Of a stretch of 64,000 bases of DNA, positions 51,390 through 62,742 are shown one piece after another. Positions within the stretch are counted from its first letter, which is position 1. Each line of letters begins with the position of its first letter. The notes below the pieces were generated by a model. The model saw only the letters and a list, made by a program, of their open reading frames with translations. It had not been told where the DNA came from and searched no databases. The stretch is from an uncultured Paraburkholderia sp. (GTDB lineage: Bacteria; Pseudomonadota; Gammaproteobacteria; Burkholderiales; Burkholderiaceae). The position numbers were made by a program, and so were the translations under genes. The stretch covers positions 434,001 through 498,000 of the forward strand of contig CALNWN010000003.1 in NCBI GenBank assembly GCA_940746715.1. Direction: 5' to 3'.

Positions 51390-51589
51390 CATGGTGGACA
51401 CAGGGTGGATTGCGTTGCGGATGGCTGTGGGTCGCGCAAACGGTACGCTGCTTGCATCGGGCGGTTGGCGAAAATCGGGTAGCGCGCGTGATTGCTCCAA
51501 TCGGGCGACAATGCGCATGAGGTCCCGCTCAGCGGACCGCCTGCAGAACGCGCGGTACGCAACGCAATCCAATCTTGGAGTTGACGCAG

Positions 51590-52606
51590 ATGAAAGCGAT
51601 CGAAATCACGGAATTCGGAGCGCCGGAAGTTCTCAAGCTCGCGGAGCGGCCCACGCCGCAGCCCAAAGCGGGCGAGGTGCTGATCAAGGTGGCGGCTTCC
51701 GGCATCAACCGTCCCGACGTGTTTCAGCGCAAGGGCGCCTATGCGCCGCCACCGGGTGCGTCCGACCTGCTGGGGCTGGAAGTGGCGGGGGAAATCGTCG
51801 GTGGCGACATCGACGAAAAGAACAATCCGTTTGGTTTGAAAATCGGCGATCGCGTCTGTGCGTTGCTGGCGGGCGGCGGCTATGCCGAATACGCCGTCGC
51901 GCCGTTGTTGCAGTGCCTGCCGGTGCCGGCCGGTCTGTCGGATGTCGAGGCCGCCTCGCTGCCGGAAACGTTCTTCACCGTGTGGAGCAATGTGTTCGAC
52001 CGCGCGCAGCTCGGCAAGGGCGAGGGCGGTGCGAACGAAACGCTGCTCGTGCAGGGCGGCTCGAGCGGCATCGGCGTGACCGCGATCCAGATCGCGCACG
52101 CGCTCGGTTTCCGCGTTTTCGCAACCGCCGGTTCGGACGACAAATGCCGCGCGTGCGAAGCGCTGGGCGCCGAGCGTGCGATCAACTACAAGACTGAAGA
52201 TTTCGTCGAAGTCATCAAGTCGCGTACCAACGATCGCGGCGTCGACGTGGTGCTCGACATGGTGGCCGGCAGTTACGTGTCGCGCGAGCTGACGGCGTTG
52301 GCAGACGGCGGCCGTATCGTGCTGATCGCGCTGTTGGGCGGCGCGAAGGCGGAACTCAATCTCAACGAAGTGCTGCGTCGCCGCTTGACCGTGACCGGCT
52401 CGACGCTGCGTCCGCGGCCGGTGGAGTTCAAGGCGAAAATTGCCGCGCAGTTGAGGGAGCAGGTGTGGTCCCATCTGGAAGGCGTGCGAATCAAGCCGGT
52501 GGTGCATCGGATATTTCCCGCCGCGCAGGCCGCCGACGCCCACGCGCTGATGGAAAGCAGCACGCATGTCGGCAAGATCGTGCTGACCTGGGGTCAGGAC
52601 GCTTGA
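51590..52606 (+). CDS. NAD(P)H quinone oxidoreductase, PIG3-like MDR family
   Basis: The product is 338 residues from ATG 51590, preceded by TTGGAG. It resembles the human PIG3 / bacterial quinone oxidoreductase branch: VAASGINRPDVFQRKGAYAPPPGAS, GGYAEYAVAP, QGGSSGIGVTAIQIAHALG and the C-terminal HVGKIVLTW. No catalytic zinc site is seen. It reduces quinones in the cytoplasm. It lies between pnp and tpiA. It is intact. Confidence 0.93.
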   Translation: MKAIEITEFGAPEVLKLAERPTPQPKAGEVLIKVAASGINRPDVFQRKGAYAPPPGASDLLGLEVAGEIVGGDIDEKNNPFGLKIGDRVCALLAGGGYAEYAVAPLLQCLPVPAGLSDVEAASLPETFFTVWSNVFDRAQLGKGEGGANETLLVQGGSSGIGVTAIQIAHALGFRVFATAGSDDKCRACEALGAERAINYKTEDFVEVIKSRTNDRGVDVVLDMVAGSYVSRELTALADGGRIVLIALLGGAKAELNLNEVLRRRLTVTGSTLRPRPVEFKAKIAAQLREQVWSHLEGVRIKPVVHRIFPAAQAADAHALMESSTHVGKIVLTWGQDA

Positions 52607-52690
52607 TGCGAGCCCGTTGCCGACGGGAGCGGGTGTCAACGTGTGTGTTTGACCCGATCTCCCCCACGCAGTAAAATTACGCGTTTTGCG

Positions 52691-52742
52691 CGCGCCGCAT
52701 GAATCCGAAAGGCGGACGCGCCGCATGAATCCGAAAGGCGGA
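52691..52742. repeat. Exact 26-bp tandem duplication upstream of tpiA
   Basis: The 26 bases at 52691-52716 are repeated exactly at 52717-52742, 57 bases before the tpiA start. The duplicated unit holds no clear promoter element, but its position makes an effect on tpiA expression possible. Confidence 0.92.
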
Positions 52743-52798
52743 CTGTAAGCGCAACGAAGCAGGCGCAAGCGAGGCCCGCCGTCAACAGAAGACGATAG

Positions 52799-53578
52799 AT
52801 GTCGACACAACGAGCCAAACTGGTAGTGGGTAACTGGAAGATGCATGGGCGCCTCGCCGAGAACGCCGGGCTGCTGCAGGCCGTGGCGAAAGGCGCGGGC
52901 GAACTGCCGGCTGTGGTGCGCGTAGGTGTGTGCGTGCCGAGCCCGTATCTCGCGCAAGCGCAGTCGTTGCTCGAAGGCAGCCGGGTGGGGTGGGGTGTGC
53001 AGGACGTTTCCGCTTTTACGCACGGTGCCTATACCGGCGAAGTCGCTGCGCAAATGGTGACGGATTTCGGCGCCACGTTTGCAATCGTCGGGCACTCGGA
53101 GCGCCGCGCCTATCACCGCGGGAGCGCGGAGTTCGTTGCGGTCAAGACGCAGCGTGCGCTCGGGGCGGGCTTGACGCCGATCGTGTGTGTCGGCGAAACG
53201 CTGGAAGAGCGGGAAGCGGGCGCGACGGAGCAGGTGGTCGGCGCGCAGCTGGACGAAGTGCTGGCGAAACTGTCGGCGCAAGAAGCGGCGCGTATCGTCG
53301 TCGCCTATGAGCCTGTCTGGGCTATCGGCACCGGCAAGAGCGCAAGTTCGGAGCAGGCGCAGGCGGTCCATGCGTTTCTGCGCGCGCGTCTCGCGGCAAA
53401 GGGTGCTGAGGTCGCGGGCGTGCCGCTGTTGTATGGCGGCAGCGTGAAGCCGGACAATGCGGAAGAGTTGTTCCGTCAGCAGGATATCGACGGCGGCCTG
53501 ATCGGCGGCGCGTCGCTGAAGGACCAGGATTTTCTGGCGATCTGCAAGGCGGCGGCTGCAACGGCAGCCGCGAGTTGA
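52799..53578 (+). CDS. tpiA: Triosephosphate isomerase
   Basis: The product is 259 residues. It has the active-site Lys in VVGNWKMHG, the catalytic His in [10 protein letters not shown], the catalytic Glu in [16 protein letters not shown], and [10 protein letters not shown] near the phosphate site. It interconverts the two triose phosphates. It is intact and lies 80 bp before secG. Confidence 0.97.
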   Translation: MSTQRAKLVVGNWKMHGRLAENAGLLQAVAKGAGELPAVVRVGVCVPSPYLAQAQSLLEGSRVGWGVQDVSAFTHGAYTGEVAAQMVTDFGATFAIVGHSERRAYHRGSAEFVAVKTQRALGAGLTPIVCVGETLEEREAGATEQVVGAQLDEVLAKLSAQEAARIVVAYEPVWAIGTGKSASSEQAQAVHAFLRARLAAKGAEVAGVPLLYGGSVKPDNAEELFRQQDIDGGLIGGASLKDQDFLAICKAAAATAAAS

Positions 53579-53658
53579 GCAGAGCGCCGCGTCGGGGATG
53601 ACCCATTCCGGGTCTCGCAGTTTGCGAGTCTCGGCTCAATAAAGACTCAGGTGAGTGT

Positions 53659-54045
53659 ATGCTGTATTTGAAAACTTTGATTATCGTCGTTCAGCTGTTG
53701 TCGGCGCTCGGGGTCATCGGCCTCGTCTTGCTGCAACACGGCAAAGGCGCCGATATGGGCGCGGCATTCGGCAGTGGCGCGTCGGGCAGTCTGTTCGGTG
53801 CGACGGGTTCGGCAAACTTCCTGTCGCGCACCACGGCCGTGCTCGCCGCCGTGTTTTTTGTTACAACGCTGGCGCTCACGTATCTCGGCGCATATCGCGT
53901 GAAACCGTCTGCCGGCGTGCTGGGCGCGGCGGTGACCGCGCCGGTCGCCACTTCGGCTGCTCGCACTGAGACCGCGTCGGCTGGTGGTTCGGCAGCGCTC
54001 GCGGCATCGGCTGCGTCCGTGCCTGCTGCCGACGTGCCGAAATAA
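53659..54045 (+). CDS. secG: Preprotein translocase subunit SecG
   Basis: The product is 128 residues: two membrane helices ([20 protein letters not shown] and [20 protein letters not shown]) around the conserved [24 protein letters not shown] loop, then an Ala/Ser-rich tail. ATG 53659 follows AGGTGAG. It is part of SecYEG. It is intact. Confidence 0.95.
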   Translation: MLYLKTLIIVVQLLSALGVIGLVLLQHGKGADMGAAFGSGASGSLFGATGSANFLSRTTAVLAAVFFVTTLALTYLGAYRVKPSAGVLGAAVTAPVATSAARTETASAGGSAALAASAASVPAADVPK

Positions 54046-54071
54046 ATTTTCGTAGAAAGTGCGTTTGTGCG

Positions 54072-54100
54072 TTGAACAATCTGTTTAAAGCAGTTACAAT
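54072..54100 (+). promoter_or_regulatory. Sigma-70 promoter of tRNA-Leu
   Basis: TTGAAC and TACAAT are 17 bases apart, about 50 bases before the tRNA. Confidence 0.75.
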
Positions 54101-54157
54101 TTAAGTCTTGAAGCGATTCGCGGGTTTTACAAGTTGTTTTCCCGGATTGCATACAGT

Positions 54158-54242
54158 GCCGACGTGGTGAAATTGGTAGACACGCTATCTTGAGGGGGTA
54201 GTGGCGAAAGCTGTGCGAGTTCGAGTCTCGCCGTCGGCACCA
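54158..54242 (+). tRNA. tRNA-Leu (anticodon GAG)
   Basis: The 85-base sequence folds as a class II tRNA with a 7-bp acceptor stem (GCCGACG / CGTCGGC), anticodon stem CTATC / GGTAG and loop TTGAGGG with anticodon GAG, a long variable arm, the T-loop GTTCGAGTC and an encoded CCA. It is between secG and nuoA, a common Burkholderia position. Confidence 0.97.
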
Positions 54243-54253
54243 AATGTTATCTA

Positions 54254-54290
54254 AATGCCAGCCGCTTGCTTCGCTTCGGCTGGCATTTTC
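54254..54290 (+). terminator. Terminator after tRNA-Leu
   Basis: An 11-bp stem (AATGCCAGCCG / CGGCTGGCATT) with a 12-base loop ends in TTTT. The nuo operon should therefore have its own promoter between here and 54403; TATGCT at 54359-54364 is a weak -10 candidate. Confidence 0.7.
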
Positions 54291-54402
54291 ACTTCTGGCG
54301 CGCCGTTTGCGTTGGTCTGCGGCGTGTACGTCTCAGAAGTGATTTCTCGTCAAGGGTGCTATGCTCCTGACGGCACTCAGAACCAACCGATTGAGGATAG
54401 TC

Positions 54403-54762
54403 TTGAACCTCGCAGCCTATTTCCCCGTCTTGTTGTTCCTCCTTGTAGGCACCGGTTTAGGCGTAGCACTGGTCAGTATCGGCAAGATCCTCGGTCCTAA
54501 CAAGCCCGACACCGAGAAAAACGCACCGTATGAGTGCGGCTTCGAAGCATTCGAAGATGCGCGCATGAAGTTCGACGTGCGCTATTACCTCGTCGCCATT
54601 CTTTTCATCATTTTCGATCTTGAAACCGCGTTCCTGTTCCCGTGGGGTGTTGCCCTGCGCGACATCGGCTGGCCTGGCTTCATGGCGATGATGATTTTCC
54701 TGCTCGAATTCCTGCTGGGCTTCGCCTATATCTGGAAGAAGGGCGGCCTCGACTGGGAATGA
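54403..54762 (+). CDS. nuoA: NADH-quinone oxidoreductase subunit A
   Basis: The product is 119 residues from TTG 54403, preceded by GAGG at suitable distance; the family starts [15 protein letters not shown] at this point. An ATG at 54361 would add 14 unrelated residues. Three membrane helices and the conserved [22 protein letters not shown] are present. It begins the complex I operon of the inner membrane. It is intact. Confidence 0.95.
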   Translation: MNLAAYFPVLLFLLVGTGLGVALVSIGKILGPNKPDTEKNAPYECGFEAFEDARMKFDVRYYLVAILFIIFDLETAFLFPWGVALRDIGWPGFMAMMIFLLEFLLGFAYIWKKGGLDWE

Positions 54763-54824
54763 TGGTTTAATCGCCGGTTTGCGGGGGTGGCCAAAGCTTG
54801 CCGCCTGTCTGGAGTGGAAAGCAA

Positions 54825-55304
54825 ATGAGTATCGAAGGGGTCTTGAAGGAAGGGTTTGTCACCACGACGGCTGACAAACTGATCAACTGGACGCGCACCG
54901 GCTCCCTGTGGCCGATGACGTTCGGCCTGGCGTGCTGCGCGGTCGAGATGATGCATGCGGGCGCGGCCCGTTATGACCTCGACCGTTTCGGCGTGGTGTT
55001 TCGTCCGAGTCCGCGTCAGTCGGACGTGATGATCGTCGCCGGCACGCTGTGCAACAAAATGGCGCCAGCTCTGCGCAAGGTGTACGACCAGATGGCGGAG
55101 CCGCGCTGGGTGATTTCCATGGGTTCGTGCGCGAACGGCGGCGGCTATTACCACTACTCGTATTCGGTGGTGCGTGGCTGCGACCGCATTGTGCCGGTCG
55201 ACGTCTATGTGCCGGGTTGCCCGCCCACAGCGGAGGCGCTGGTTTACGGCGTGATCCAGTTGCAGGCCAAGATTCGCCGCACCAACACAATCGCCCGTCA
55301 ATAA
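54825..55304 (+). CDS. nuoB: NADH-quinone oxidoreductase subunit B
   Basis: The product is 159 residues from ATG 54825. Cys ligands of cluster N2 are in [25 protein letters not shown] and [15 protein letters not shown]. It connects the peripheral arm to the quinone site. It is intact. Confidence 0.97.
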
Positions 55305-55323
55305 GGCAACGCCTCCCCACAAT

Positions 55324-55926
55324 ATGGCAAGCAAACTCGAGACCCTGAAAGCGAACCTCGAGGCGGCCTTTGGCGGCCTCCTGCTGAGCACTACCGAGGC
55401 AATCGGTGAGTTGACGATCGTCGTGAAAGCAAGCGACTACCTCAACGTGGCAACGCGTCTGCGCGACGACCGCTCGCTCGGTTTCGACCAGATGATGGAC
55501 CTGTGCGGCGTCGACTATCAAACGTATGCTGACGGCGCTTACGACGGCCCACGTTTCGCGGCCGTCCTGCATTTGTTGTCGGTGCAGAATAACTGGCGTC
55601 TGCGGCTGCGCGTGTTCGCGCCGGACGACGACATGCCCATTCTGCCGTCCGTCGTCGAGGTCTGGAATTCGGCGAACTGGTACGAGCGCGAAGCCTTCGA
55701 CCTGTACGGCATCGTCTTCGAAGGCCACCCGGACCTGCGCCGCATTCTCACCGACTACGGCTTCATTGGTCACCCGTTCCGTAAAGATTTCCCTGTTTCC
55801 GGATACGTCGAAATGCGTTACGACCCGGAAGAAAAGCGCGTCGTCTATCAGCCTGTGACGATCGAGCCGCGGGAAATCACGCCGCGCGTGATCCGCGAGG
55901 ATCGCTATGGCGGTCTGAAACACTAA
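55324..55926 (+). CDS. nuoC: NADH-quinone oxidoreductase subunit C
   Basis: The product is 200 residues, a separate NuoC (30-kDa subunit), not fused to NuoD. The signature is [24 protein letters not shown]. It is 19 bp after nuoB and 9 bp before nuoD. It is intact. Confidence 0.97.
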   Translation: MASKLETLKANLEAAFGGLLLSTTEAIGELTIVVKASDYLNVATRLRDDRSLGFDQMMDLCGVDYQTYADGAYDGPRFAAVLHLLSVQNNWRLRLRVFAPDDDMPILPSVVEVWNSANWYEREAFDLYGIVFEGHPDLRRILTDYGFIGHPFRKDFPVSGYVEMRYDPEEKRVVYQPVTIEPREITPRVIREDRYGGLKH

Positions 55927-55935
55927 GAGAACGCC

Positions 55936-57189
55936 ATGGCAGAGATCAAGAACTACACGCTCAACTTCGGCCCGCAGCACCCGGCAGCGCACGGCGTGCT
56001 GCGCCTCGTGCTGGAGCTCGACGGCGAAGTCATTCAGCGCGCCGACCCGCATATCGGCCTTTTGCATCGCGCTACCGAGAAGCTTGCCGAAACCAAAACG
56101 TTCATCCAGTCGGTGCCGTACATGGACCGTCTCGACTACGTGTCGATGATGGTCAACGAGCACGGCTATTTGATGGCCATCGAAAAGCTGCTCGGCATCG
56201 AAGTGCCGGTGCGCGCGCAGTACATTCGCGTGATGTTCGACGAAATCACGCGCGTGCTGAACCATCTGATGTGGATCGGCGCGCACGCGCTCGACGTCGG
56301 TGCAATGGCCGTGTTCTTGTACGCGTTCCGCGAGCGCGAAGATCTGATGGACGTGTACGAGGCGGTGTCCGGTGCGCGGATGCACGCGGCGTACTACCGT
56401 CCGGGCGGCGTTTATCGCGATCTGCCTGACGCAATGCCGCAATATAAGGCGTCGAAGATTCGCAATGCGAAGGCATTGTCGAAGATGAACGAGAACCGTC
56501 AAGGTTCGCTGCTCGACTTCATCGACGATTTCTTCACGCGCTTTCCGACGTACGTCGACGAATACGAGACGCTGCTGACCGACAACCGCATCTGGAAACA
56601 GCGTCTGGTCGGCATCGGCGTAGTTAGCCCCGAGCGCGCTCTGCAGCTCGGCATGTCCGGCGCAATGCTGCGCGGCTCGGGCGTCGAATGGGATCTGCGC
56701 AAGAAGCAGCCGTACGAAGTGTACGAGAAGCTCGATTTCGACATTCCGGTCGGCGTGAACGGCGACTGCTACGACCGCTATCTGGTTCGCGTTGAAGAAA
56801 TGCGCCAGTCCACGCGTATCGTGAAACAGTGCATTGAGTGGCTGCGTAAGAATCCGGGTCCTGTGATGATCGACAATCACAAGGTTGCGCCGCCGTCGCG
56901 CGTGGGCATGAAGTCGAACATGGAAGAATTGATTCACCACTTCAAGCTGTTCACCGAAGGCTTCCATGTGCCGGAAGGCGAGACCTACGCCGCGGTCGAA
57001 CATCCGAAGGGCGAGTTCGGTATCTATCTGATCTCGGACGGCGCGAACAAGCCGTATCGCCTCAAGATTCGCGCGCCGGGCTATGCGCACCTGTCCGCGC
57101 TGGACGAAATGGCGCGCGGGCACATGATCGCCGACGCCGTGACGATCATCGGCACGCAGGACATCGTGTTCGGCGAAGTCGATCGCTAG
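55936..57189 (+). CDS. nuoD: NADH-quinone oxidoreductase subunit D
   Basis: The product is 417 residues. [21 protein letters not shown] near the start and the C-terminal [16 protein letters not shown] and DIVFGEVDR are typical of the 49-kDa subunit at the quinone-binding site. It is intact. A 131-bp gap to nuoE follows. Confidence 0.97.
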   Translation: MAEIKNYTLNFGPQHPAAHGVLRLVLELDGEVIQRADPHIGLLHRATEKLAETKTFIQSVPYMDRLDYVSMMVNEHGYLMAIEKLLGIEVPVRAQYIRVMFDEITRVLNHLMWIGAHALDVGAMAVFLYAFREREDLMDVYEAVSGARMHAAYYRPGGVYRDLPDAMPQYKASKIRNAKALSKMNENRQGSLLDFIDDFFTRFPTYVDEYETLLTDNRIWKQRLVGIGVVSPERALQLGMSGAMLRGSGVEWDLRKKQPYEVYEKLDFDIPVGVNGDCYDRYLVRVEEMRQSTRIVKQCIEWLRKNPGPVMIDNHKVAPPSRVGMKSNMEELIHHFKLFTEGFHVPEGETYAAVEHPKGEFGIYLISDGANKPYRLKIRAPGYAHLSALDEMARGHMIADAVTIIGTQDIVFGEVDR

Positions 57190-57320
57190 GACGTAATCAT
57201 CGGCGCGCGTTTTCGGGTAGGTCGCAAGCGCGCGTCAAGCAAAGGAACGCCGGGTCTGTCGCAGCACGAAGTGAGCGGCAGGTTTTCGTTCGGTAGGAAT
57301 TGAAAGAGTCGTGTCTGAAA

Positions 57321-57806
57321 ATGATCTCAGCTGAAGGCCTGAAAGAAATCGATCGTGCGATCGCGAAGTATCCCGCCGATCAGAAACAGTCCGCCGTGAT
57401 GTCGGCGTTGGCCACTGCTCAGGAAGAGCATGGCTGGCTGTCGCCCGAACTCATGCAGTTCGTCGCGGACTATCTCGGCATGCCGGCAGTCGCCGTGCAG
57501 GAGGTGGCAACCTTCTACACGATGTACGAGACCTCGCCGGTCGGCAAGTACAAGATCACGCTCTGCACGAACCTGCCGTGCCAGCTCGGCCCGGACGGCG
57601 GCTCCGACAGCGCCGCTGAATATCTGAAGCAGAAGCTCGGCATCGACTTCGGCGAAACCACGGCCGACGGCAAATTCACTTTGAAAGAAGGCGAATGCAT
57701 GGGTTCGTGCGGCGACGCGCCGGTGATGCTGGTGAACAACCATCGCATGTGCAGCTTCATGAGCCGCGAGAAGATCGACCGGCTGCTCGAGGAACTTTCG
57801 AAATGA
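57321..57806 (+). CDS. nuoE: NADH-quinone oxidoreductase subunit E
   Basis: The product is 161 residues from ATG 57321; TTG 57300 is an alternative that adds 7 residues. The four Cys of the 2Fe-2S cluster are in [14 protein letters not shown] [12 protein letters not shown] and [10 protein letters not shown]. The stop overlaps the nuoF start (ATGA). It is intact. Confidence 0.95.
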   Translation: MISAEGLKEIDRAIAKYPADQKQSAVMSALATAQEEHGWLSPELMQFVADYLGMPAVAVQEVATFYTMYETSPVGKYKITLCTNLPCQLGPDGGSDSAAEYLKQKLGIDFGETTADGKFTLKEGECMGSCGDAPVMLVNNHRMCSFMSREKIDRLLEELSK

Positions 57807-59131
57807 CGTCTTTACACGATCGTCACATCAAACCGCTGATTCTCGCTGGCCTGAACGGCGACAACTGGCATCTCGAAGACTATGTGGCGCGCGGCGGTTA
57901 CGCCCAGCTGCGCCGTATTCTGGAAGAAAAGATTCCGCCCGAGCAGGTGATCGCCGACGTCAAGGCGTCGGGTCTGCGCGGCCGCGGCGGTGCGGGCTTC
58001 CCGACCGGCCTGAAGTGGAGCTTCATGCCGCGTCAGTTTCCGGGGCAGAAGTACCTGGTCTGCAATTCGGACGAAGGCGAACCGGGCACGTTCAAAGACC
58101 GCGACATTCTGCGCTTCAATCCGCATTCGCTGATTGAAGGCATGGCCATCGGCGCGTACGCGATGGGCATTACGGTCGGCTACAACTATATCCACGGCGA
58201 AATCTGGGAAGTCTACAAACGCTTCGAAGAAGCGTTGGACGAAGCGCGCCGCGCCGGGTTCCTCGGCGAGAACATCATGGGTTCGGGCTTCTCGTTCGAA
58301 CTGCATGCGCACCACGGTTACGGCGCCTACATCTGCGGCGAAGAAACTGCGCTGCTCGAGTCGCTGGAAGGCAAGAAGGGCCAGCCGCGCTTCAAGCCGC
58401 CGTTCCCTGCGAGCTTCGGCGTGTACGGCAAGCCGACCACCATCAACAACACCGAGACGTTTGCCGCGGTGCCGTTCCTCCTCGCCATCGGGCCGCAGAA
58501 TTATCTGGAAATCGGCAAGCCGAATAACGGCGGCACGAAAATCTTCTCGATTTCCGGCGACGTCGAACGTCCGGGCAATTACGAGGTTCCGCTCGGCACG
58601 CCGTTCGCCACGCTGATGGAACTCGCCGGCGGCATGCGCGGCGGCAGAAAGATCAAGGCGGTCATTCCTGGTGGGTCGTCGGCGCCGGTGATTCCCGGCG
58701 ACGTCATGATGCAGACTGATCTGGACTATGACTCGATCGCGAAGGCGGGCTCCATGCTCGGCTCCGGCGCGGTCATCGTCATGGACGAGACGCGCTGCAT
58801 GGTGCGCTCGCTGCTGCGCCTGTCGTACTTCTATTACGAAGAGTCGTGCGGTCAGTGCACGCCTTGTCGTGAGGGCACGGGCTGGCTGTATCGCGTCGTG
58901 CATCGTATCGAGCATGGGCTCGGCCGTCCGGAAGACCTGGATCTGCTGAACTCGGTCGCGGAAAACATCATGGGCCGCACGATTTGCGCGCTCGGCGATG
59001 CGGCGGCCATGCCGGTTCGCGGCATGCTCAAGCACTACTGGGACGAATTCGAATATCACGTCGCTCACAAGCATTGCCTTGTCGGCGGTCATGCGGGTGC
59101 TGCGGCGGCAGCCGAAACGGTGGCGGCCTGA
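57803..59131 (+). CDS. nuoF: NADH-quinone oxidoreductase subunit F
   Basis: The product is 442 residues from ATG 57803. NADH and FMN sites are in [16 protein letters not shown] and [17 protein letters not shown]; the 4Fe-4S ligands are in [15 protein letters not shown] with a later Cys in TICALGDAA. It is the NADH-oxidising subunit. It is intact. Confidence 0.97.
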   Translation: MTSLHDRHIKPLILAGLNGDNWHLEDYVARGGYAQLRRILEEKIPPEQVIADVKASGLRGRGGAGFPTGLKWSFMPRQFPGQKYLVCNSDEGEPGTFKDRDILRFNPHSLIEGMAIGAYAMGITVGYNYIHGEIWEVYKRFEEALDEARRAGFLGENIMGSGFSFELHAHHGYGAYICGEETALLESLEGKKGQPRFKPPFPASFGVYGKPTTINNTETFAAVPFLLAIGPQNYLEIGKPNNGGTKIFSISGDVERPGNYEVPLGTPFATLMELAGGMRGGRKIKAVIPGGSSAPVIPGDVMMQTDLDYDSIAKAGSMLGSGAVIVMDETRCMVRSLLRLSYFYYEESCGQCTPCREGTGWLYRVVHRIEHGLGRPEDLDLLNSVAENIMGRTICALGDAAAMPVRGMLKHYWDEFEYHVAHKHCLVGGHAGAAAAAETVAA

Positions 59132-59328
59132 TTGAGCTTGAAATGAGCTTCAAAGTGAGCTTGAGGTTGCCCGAGGCGCGAACCTAAAAGCGCTCGGGCA
59201 AGCGCCCGGGCAGGCAACACGCCGGGACAGCTACGCACCAGAACACGTCAACCACGGGATTCATTGCAGAAGCTGCGATGAACGGGGCGAACGATTGAGC
59301 GGTAACAGGTTAAGGAAGATTGACCATC

Positions 59329-61662
59329 ATGGTTGAACTTGAAATAGACGGCAAGAAGGTAGAAGTGCCCGAAGGCAGCATGGTGATCCAGGCTGCGCAT
59401 AAGGTCGACACGTACATTCCTCACTTCTGCTATCACAAGAAGCTGTCGATTGCGGCCAACTGCCGGATGTGTCTCGTCGATGTCGAAAAGATGCCGAAGG
59501 CCGTGCCCGCATGCGCGATGCCCGTTTCGGCCGGCATGGTCGTGCGCACGAAGTCGGAAAAAGCAGTGAAGGGTCAGCAATCCGTGATGGAATTCCTGCT
59601 GATCAACCACCCGCTGGATTGCCCGATCTGCGATCAGGGCGGCGAGTGTCAGTTGCAGGATCTGGCGGTGGGCTACGGCAAGTCGTCGTCGCGCTATAGT
59701 GAAGAAAAGCGTGTGGTGTTCCACAAGAACGTCGGCCCGCTGATCTCGATGGAAGAAATGTCGCGTTGCATTCACTGCACGCGCTGTGTGCGCTTCGGCC
59801 AGGAAGTGGCCGGCGTGATGGAACTGGGCATGCTGGGCCGCGGCGAGCATTCGGAAATCACGTCGTTCGTCGGCAAGACGGTGGACTCCGAACTGTCCGG
59901 CAACATGATCGATCTGTGCCCGGTCGGCGCGCTGACCAGCAAGCCGTTCCGCTACAGCGCCCGTACGTGGGAACTGTCGCGCCGCAAGTCGGTGAGCCCG
60001 CACGATTCCGTCGGCGCAAACCTGGTGGTGCAGGTGAAGAACAACCGCGTAATGCGCGTTCTGCCCTTCGAAAACGAAGCGATCAACGAATGCTGGATTT
60101 CGGACAAGGACCGCTTCTCGTACGAAGGCCTGAACAGCCCGGAGCGTCTCACGCAGCCCATGCTGAAGCAGGGCGGCAAGTGGGTCGAAACCGACTGGCA
60201 GACGGCGCTCGACTACGTGGTCAAGGGTCTGAAGGGCATCAAGGGCGACCACGGCGCAAACGCGCTGGCCGTCCTAGGCAGCGCCCACAGCACGGTTGAA
60301 GAACTGTTCCTGCTGAAGCAGCTGGCGCAAGCGGTCGGCACGCCTAACGTCGACTTCCGTCTGCGTCAGTCGGATTTCTCGGCTCCGGTCAACGGCGCGC
60401 CGTGGTTCGGCACCACGATTGCGGACCTGTCGAATATCGACTCCGCGCTCGTGATCGGCTCGGACCTGCGTCGCGATCACCCGCTCTTCGCCGCGCGCCT
60501 GCGTCAGGCCGCGAAGGGCGGCGCGAAGCTCACGCTGGTGCAAGCCAGCGGCGGCGACGCGCTGATTCCGCAAGCACAACGTATCGCCGCTGCGCCGTCG
60601 GCATGGCTCGAGGCACTGGGCGGCATCGCATCGGCGGTCTCGCAGGCGAACGGCACCGCGTTGCCGGAAGCGTTCTCCGGCGCACAAGCCACGGAAGCCG
60701 ACAAGGACGTCGCGAAGTCGCTGGCTACGGGCGAACGCCGCCTCGTGCTGCTCGGCAACGGCGCGGTGCGTCATCCGGATTTCGCGGTCATTCATGCGGC
60801 GGCTCAATGGATCGCCGACGCAACCGGCGCAACGCTCGGCTTCCTCACGGAAGCGGCGAACACGGTCGGTGCGCATCTCGTCAATGCATTGCCGGGCGAG
60901 GGCGGTCTGAACGCCCGCGAAGTATTCGAGCAGCCGCGCAAGGGCTATGTGTTGCTGAACTTCGAACCGGAATTCGACACGGCCAATCCGGCGCAGGCGT
61001 TGGCCGCGCTCAAGCAGGCGGAAATGGTCGTCGTCATGTCGCCGTTCCAGACGGGCGCCGAATATGCCGACGTGCTGCTGCCCATCGCGCCGTTCACCGA
61101 AACGGCCGGCACCTTTGTGAATGCGGAAGGCACGGTGCAGACGTTCAACGGTGTGGTGCGTCCGCTCGGCGACACGCGTCCTGCATGGAAGGTATTGCGC
61201 GTGCTGGGCAGCCTGTTGGGCGCGTCCGGTTTCGAATACGACACGGCGGAAGAAGTGCGCACGGCTGCGCTCGGCGACGGCGAACTGCAAGCGCGTCTGT
61301 CGAACCGCACGAGCGTGGCGGTTGCTCGCGGCAAGGCGGCGAAGGCAGCCGAAGGCAAGTTCGAGCGTATCGCCGACGTGCCCATCTACCACGCCGACCC
61401 GCTGGTCCGTCGCGCCGAGTCGCTGCATCTGACCGCCGCGGCGCGCGCTGCGAACAAGGTCGGCCTGCCGGCGGCGCTGTTCGACAAACTGGGTTTGAAG
61501 GAAGGCGACGCGGTTCGCGTGCGCCAGGGCGAGCAATCGGTGCAGTTGCCGGCCGTGCGCGATGCGAATCTTGCGGAGACGGTCGTCCGCGTGTCGGCGG
61601 CTACGCCTGCCGGTGCAGCGCTGGGCAGCCTGTTCGGTGAACTGGTGGTGGAGAAGGCGTAA
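59329..61662 (+). CDS. nuoG: NADH-quinone oxidoreductase subunit G
   Basis: The product is 777 residues from ATG 59329, preceded by AAGGAAG. The N-terminal ferredoxin-like domain has FCYHKKLSIAANCRMCLVD; HPLDCPICDQGGECQLQD and MSRCIHCTRCVRFGQEVAG carry more clusters; the molybdopterin oxidoreductase-like part follows. It is the largest peripheral-arm subunit. It is intact. The 197-bp gap before it holds no gene. Confidence 0.96.
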   Translation: MVELEIDGKKVEVPEGSMVIQAAHKVDTYIPHFCYHKKLSIAANCRMCLVDVEKMPKAVPACAMPVSAGMVVRTKSEKAVKGQQSVMEFLLINHPLDCPICDQGGECQLQDLAVGYGKSSSRYSEEKRVVFHKNVGPLISMEEMSRCIHCTRCVRFGQEVAGVMELGMLGRGEHSEITSFVGKTVDSELSGNMIDLCPVGALTSKPFRYSARTWELSRRKSVSPHDSVGANLVVQVKNNRVMRVLPFENEAINECWISDKDRFSYEGLNSPERLTQPMLKQGGKWVETDWQTALDYVVKGLKGIKGDHGANALAVLGSAHSTVEELFLLKQLAQAVGTPNVDFRLRQSDFSAPVNGAPWFGTTIADLSNIDSALVIGSDLRRDHPLFAARLRQAAKGGAKLTLVQASGGDALIPQAQRIAAAPSAWLEALGGIASAVSQANGTALPEAFSGAQATEADKDVAKSLATGERRLVLLGNGAVRHPDFAVIHAAAQWIADATGATLGFLTEAANTVGAHLVNALPGEGGLNAREVFEQPRKGYVLLNFEPEFDTANPAQALAALKQAEMVVVMSPFQTGAEYADVLLPIAPFTETAGTFVNAEGTVQTFNGVVRPLGDTRPAWKVLRVLGSLLGASGFEYDTAEEVRTAALGDGELQARLSNRTSVAVARGKAAKAAEGKFERIADVPIYHADPLVRRAESLHLTAAARAANKVGLPAALFDKLGLKEGDAVRVRQGEQSVQLPAVRDANLAETVVRVSAATPAGAALGSLFGELVVEKA

Positions 61663-62727
61663 ATGAGCTTGTTCGATACGATCAACTCGGGCGGCACCCA
61701 GCTTCTCGGTGTGGCATGGCCCACGGTGTGGACGCTGGTGCGCATCCTGGTGGTGGCCGTCGTGATCCTGCTGTGCGTGGCTTACCTGATTTTGTGGGAG
61801 CGTAAGCTGATCGGCTGGATGCACGTGCGTCTCGGCCCGAACCGCGTCGGCCCCGCGGGTCTCTTGCAGCCAATCGCCGACGTGCTGAAGCTGTTGTTGA
61901 AAGAAGTGATCCAGCCCGCGCAGGCAAGCCACTGGATCTATCTGATCGCGCCGATCATGGTGGTGGTGCCGGCCTTCGCGGTCTGGGCGGTGATTCCGTT
62001 CCAGGCGGGCGCGGTGCTCGGCGACATCAACGCAGGCCTGCTGTATGCGATCGCCATTTCGTCGATCGGCGTGTACGGCGTGATTCTGGCCGGCTGGGCG
62101 TCGAACTCGAAGTACGCGTTCCTTGGCGCCATGCGAGCCGCGGCGCAGATGGTGTCATACGAAATTTCCATGGGCTTTGCGCTGGTCGTCGTGCTGATGA
62201 CGGCCGGCACGCTGAACCTGTCGGACATTGTCGGTTCGCAGGAACGCGGCTTCTTCGCCGCGCACGGCCTGAACTTCCTGTCGTGGAACTGGCTGCCGCT
62301 CCTGCCGATGTTCGTCGTGTACTTCATCTCGGGCATCGCCGAAACGAACCGCCACCCGTTCGACGTGGTGGAAGGCGAGTCGGAAATCGTCGCGGGTCAC
62401 ATGATCGACTACTCGGGTATGGCATTCGCGCTGTTCTTCCTCGCCGAGTACATCAACATGATCGTGATCTCGGCATTGGCGTCGACGCTGTTCCTCGGCG
62501 GCTGGAGCGCACCGTTCGGCTTCCTGTCGTTTATCCCGGGTATCTTCTGGCTCGTCCTCAAGGTTTTCCTGCTGCTGTCGGTGTTCATCTGGGCGCGTGC
62601 CACGTTCCCGCGCTACCGCTATGACCAGATCATGCGTCTCGGCTGGAAGATTTTCATTCCGGTTTGCGTGGTATGGCTGGTGGTGGTCGGCTTCTGGATC
62701 ATGTCGCCGTGGAATATCTGGAAATAA
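61663..62727 (+). CDS. nuoH: NADH-quinone oxidoreductase subunit H
   Basis: The product is 354 residues with about eight membrane helices. [20 protein letters not shown] and [19 protein letters not shown] are diagnostic. It forms part of the quinone chamber. It follows nuoG with no gap. It is intact. Confidence 0.97.
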   Translation: MSLFDTINSGGTQLLGVAWPTVWTLVRILVVAVVILLCVAYLILWERKLIGWMHVRLGPNRVGPAGLLQPIADVLKLLLKEVIQPAQASHWIYLIAPIMVVVPAFAVWAVIPFQAGAVLGDINAGLLYAIAISSIGVYGVILAGWASNSKYAFLGAMRAAAQMVSYEISMGFALVVVLMTAGTLNLSDIVGSQERGFFAAHGLNFLSWNWLPLLPMFVVYFISGIAETNRHPFDVVEGESEIVAGHMIDYSGMAFALFFLAEYINMIVISALASTLFLGGWSAPFGFLSFIPGIFWLVLKVFLLLSVFIWARATFPRYRYDQIMRLGWKIFIPVCVVWLVVVGFWIMSPWNIWK

Positions 62728-62742
62728 AGGGCGGATGAACTC

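Noticed and set aside
54883..57123. A 746-codon open frame antisense to nuoB-nuoD
   Set aside because: It lies opposite strongly conserved genes, has no family resemblance and arises from codon bias in GC-rich DNA. The same holds for long antisense frames over nuoG, nuoF, pnp, ilvI and ilvC.
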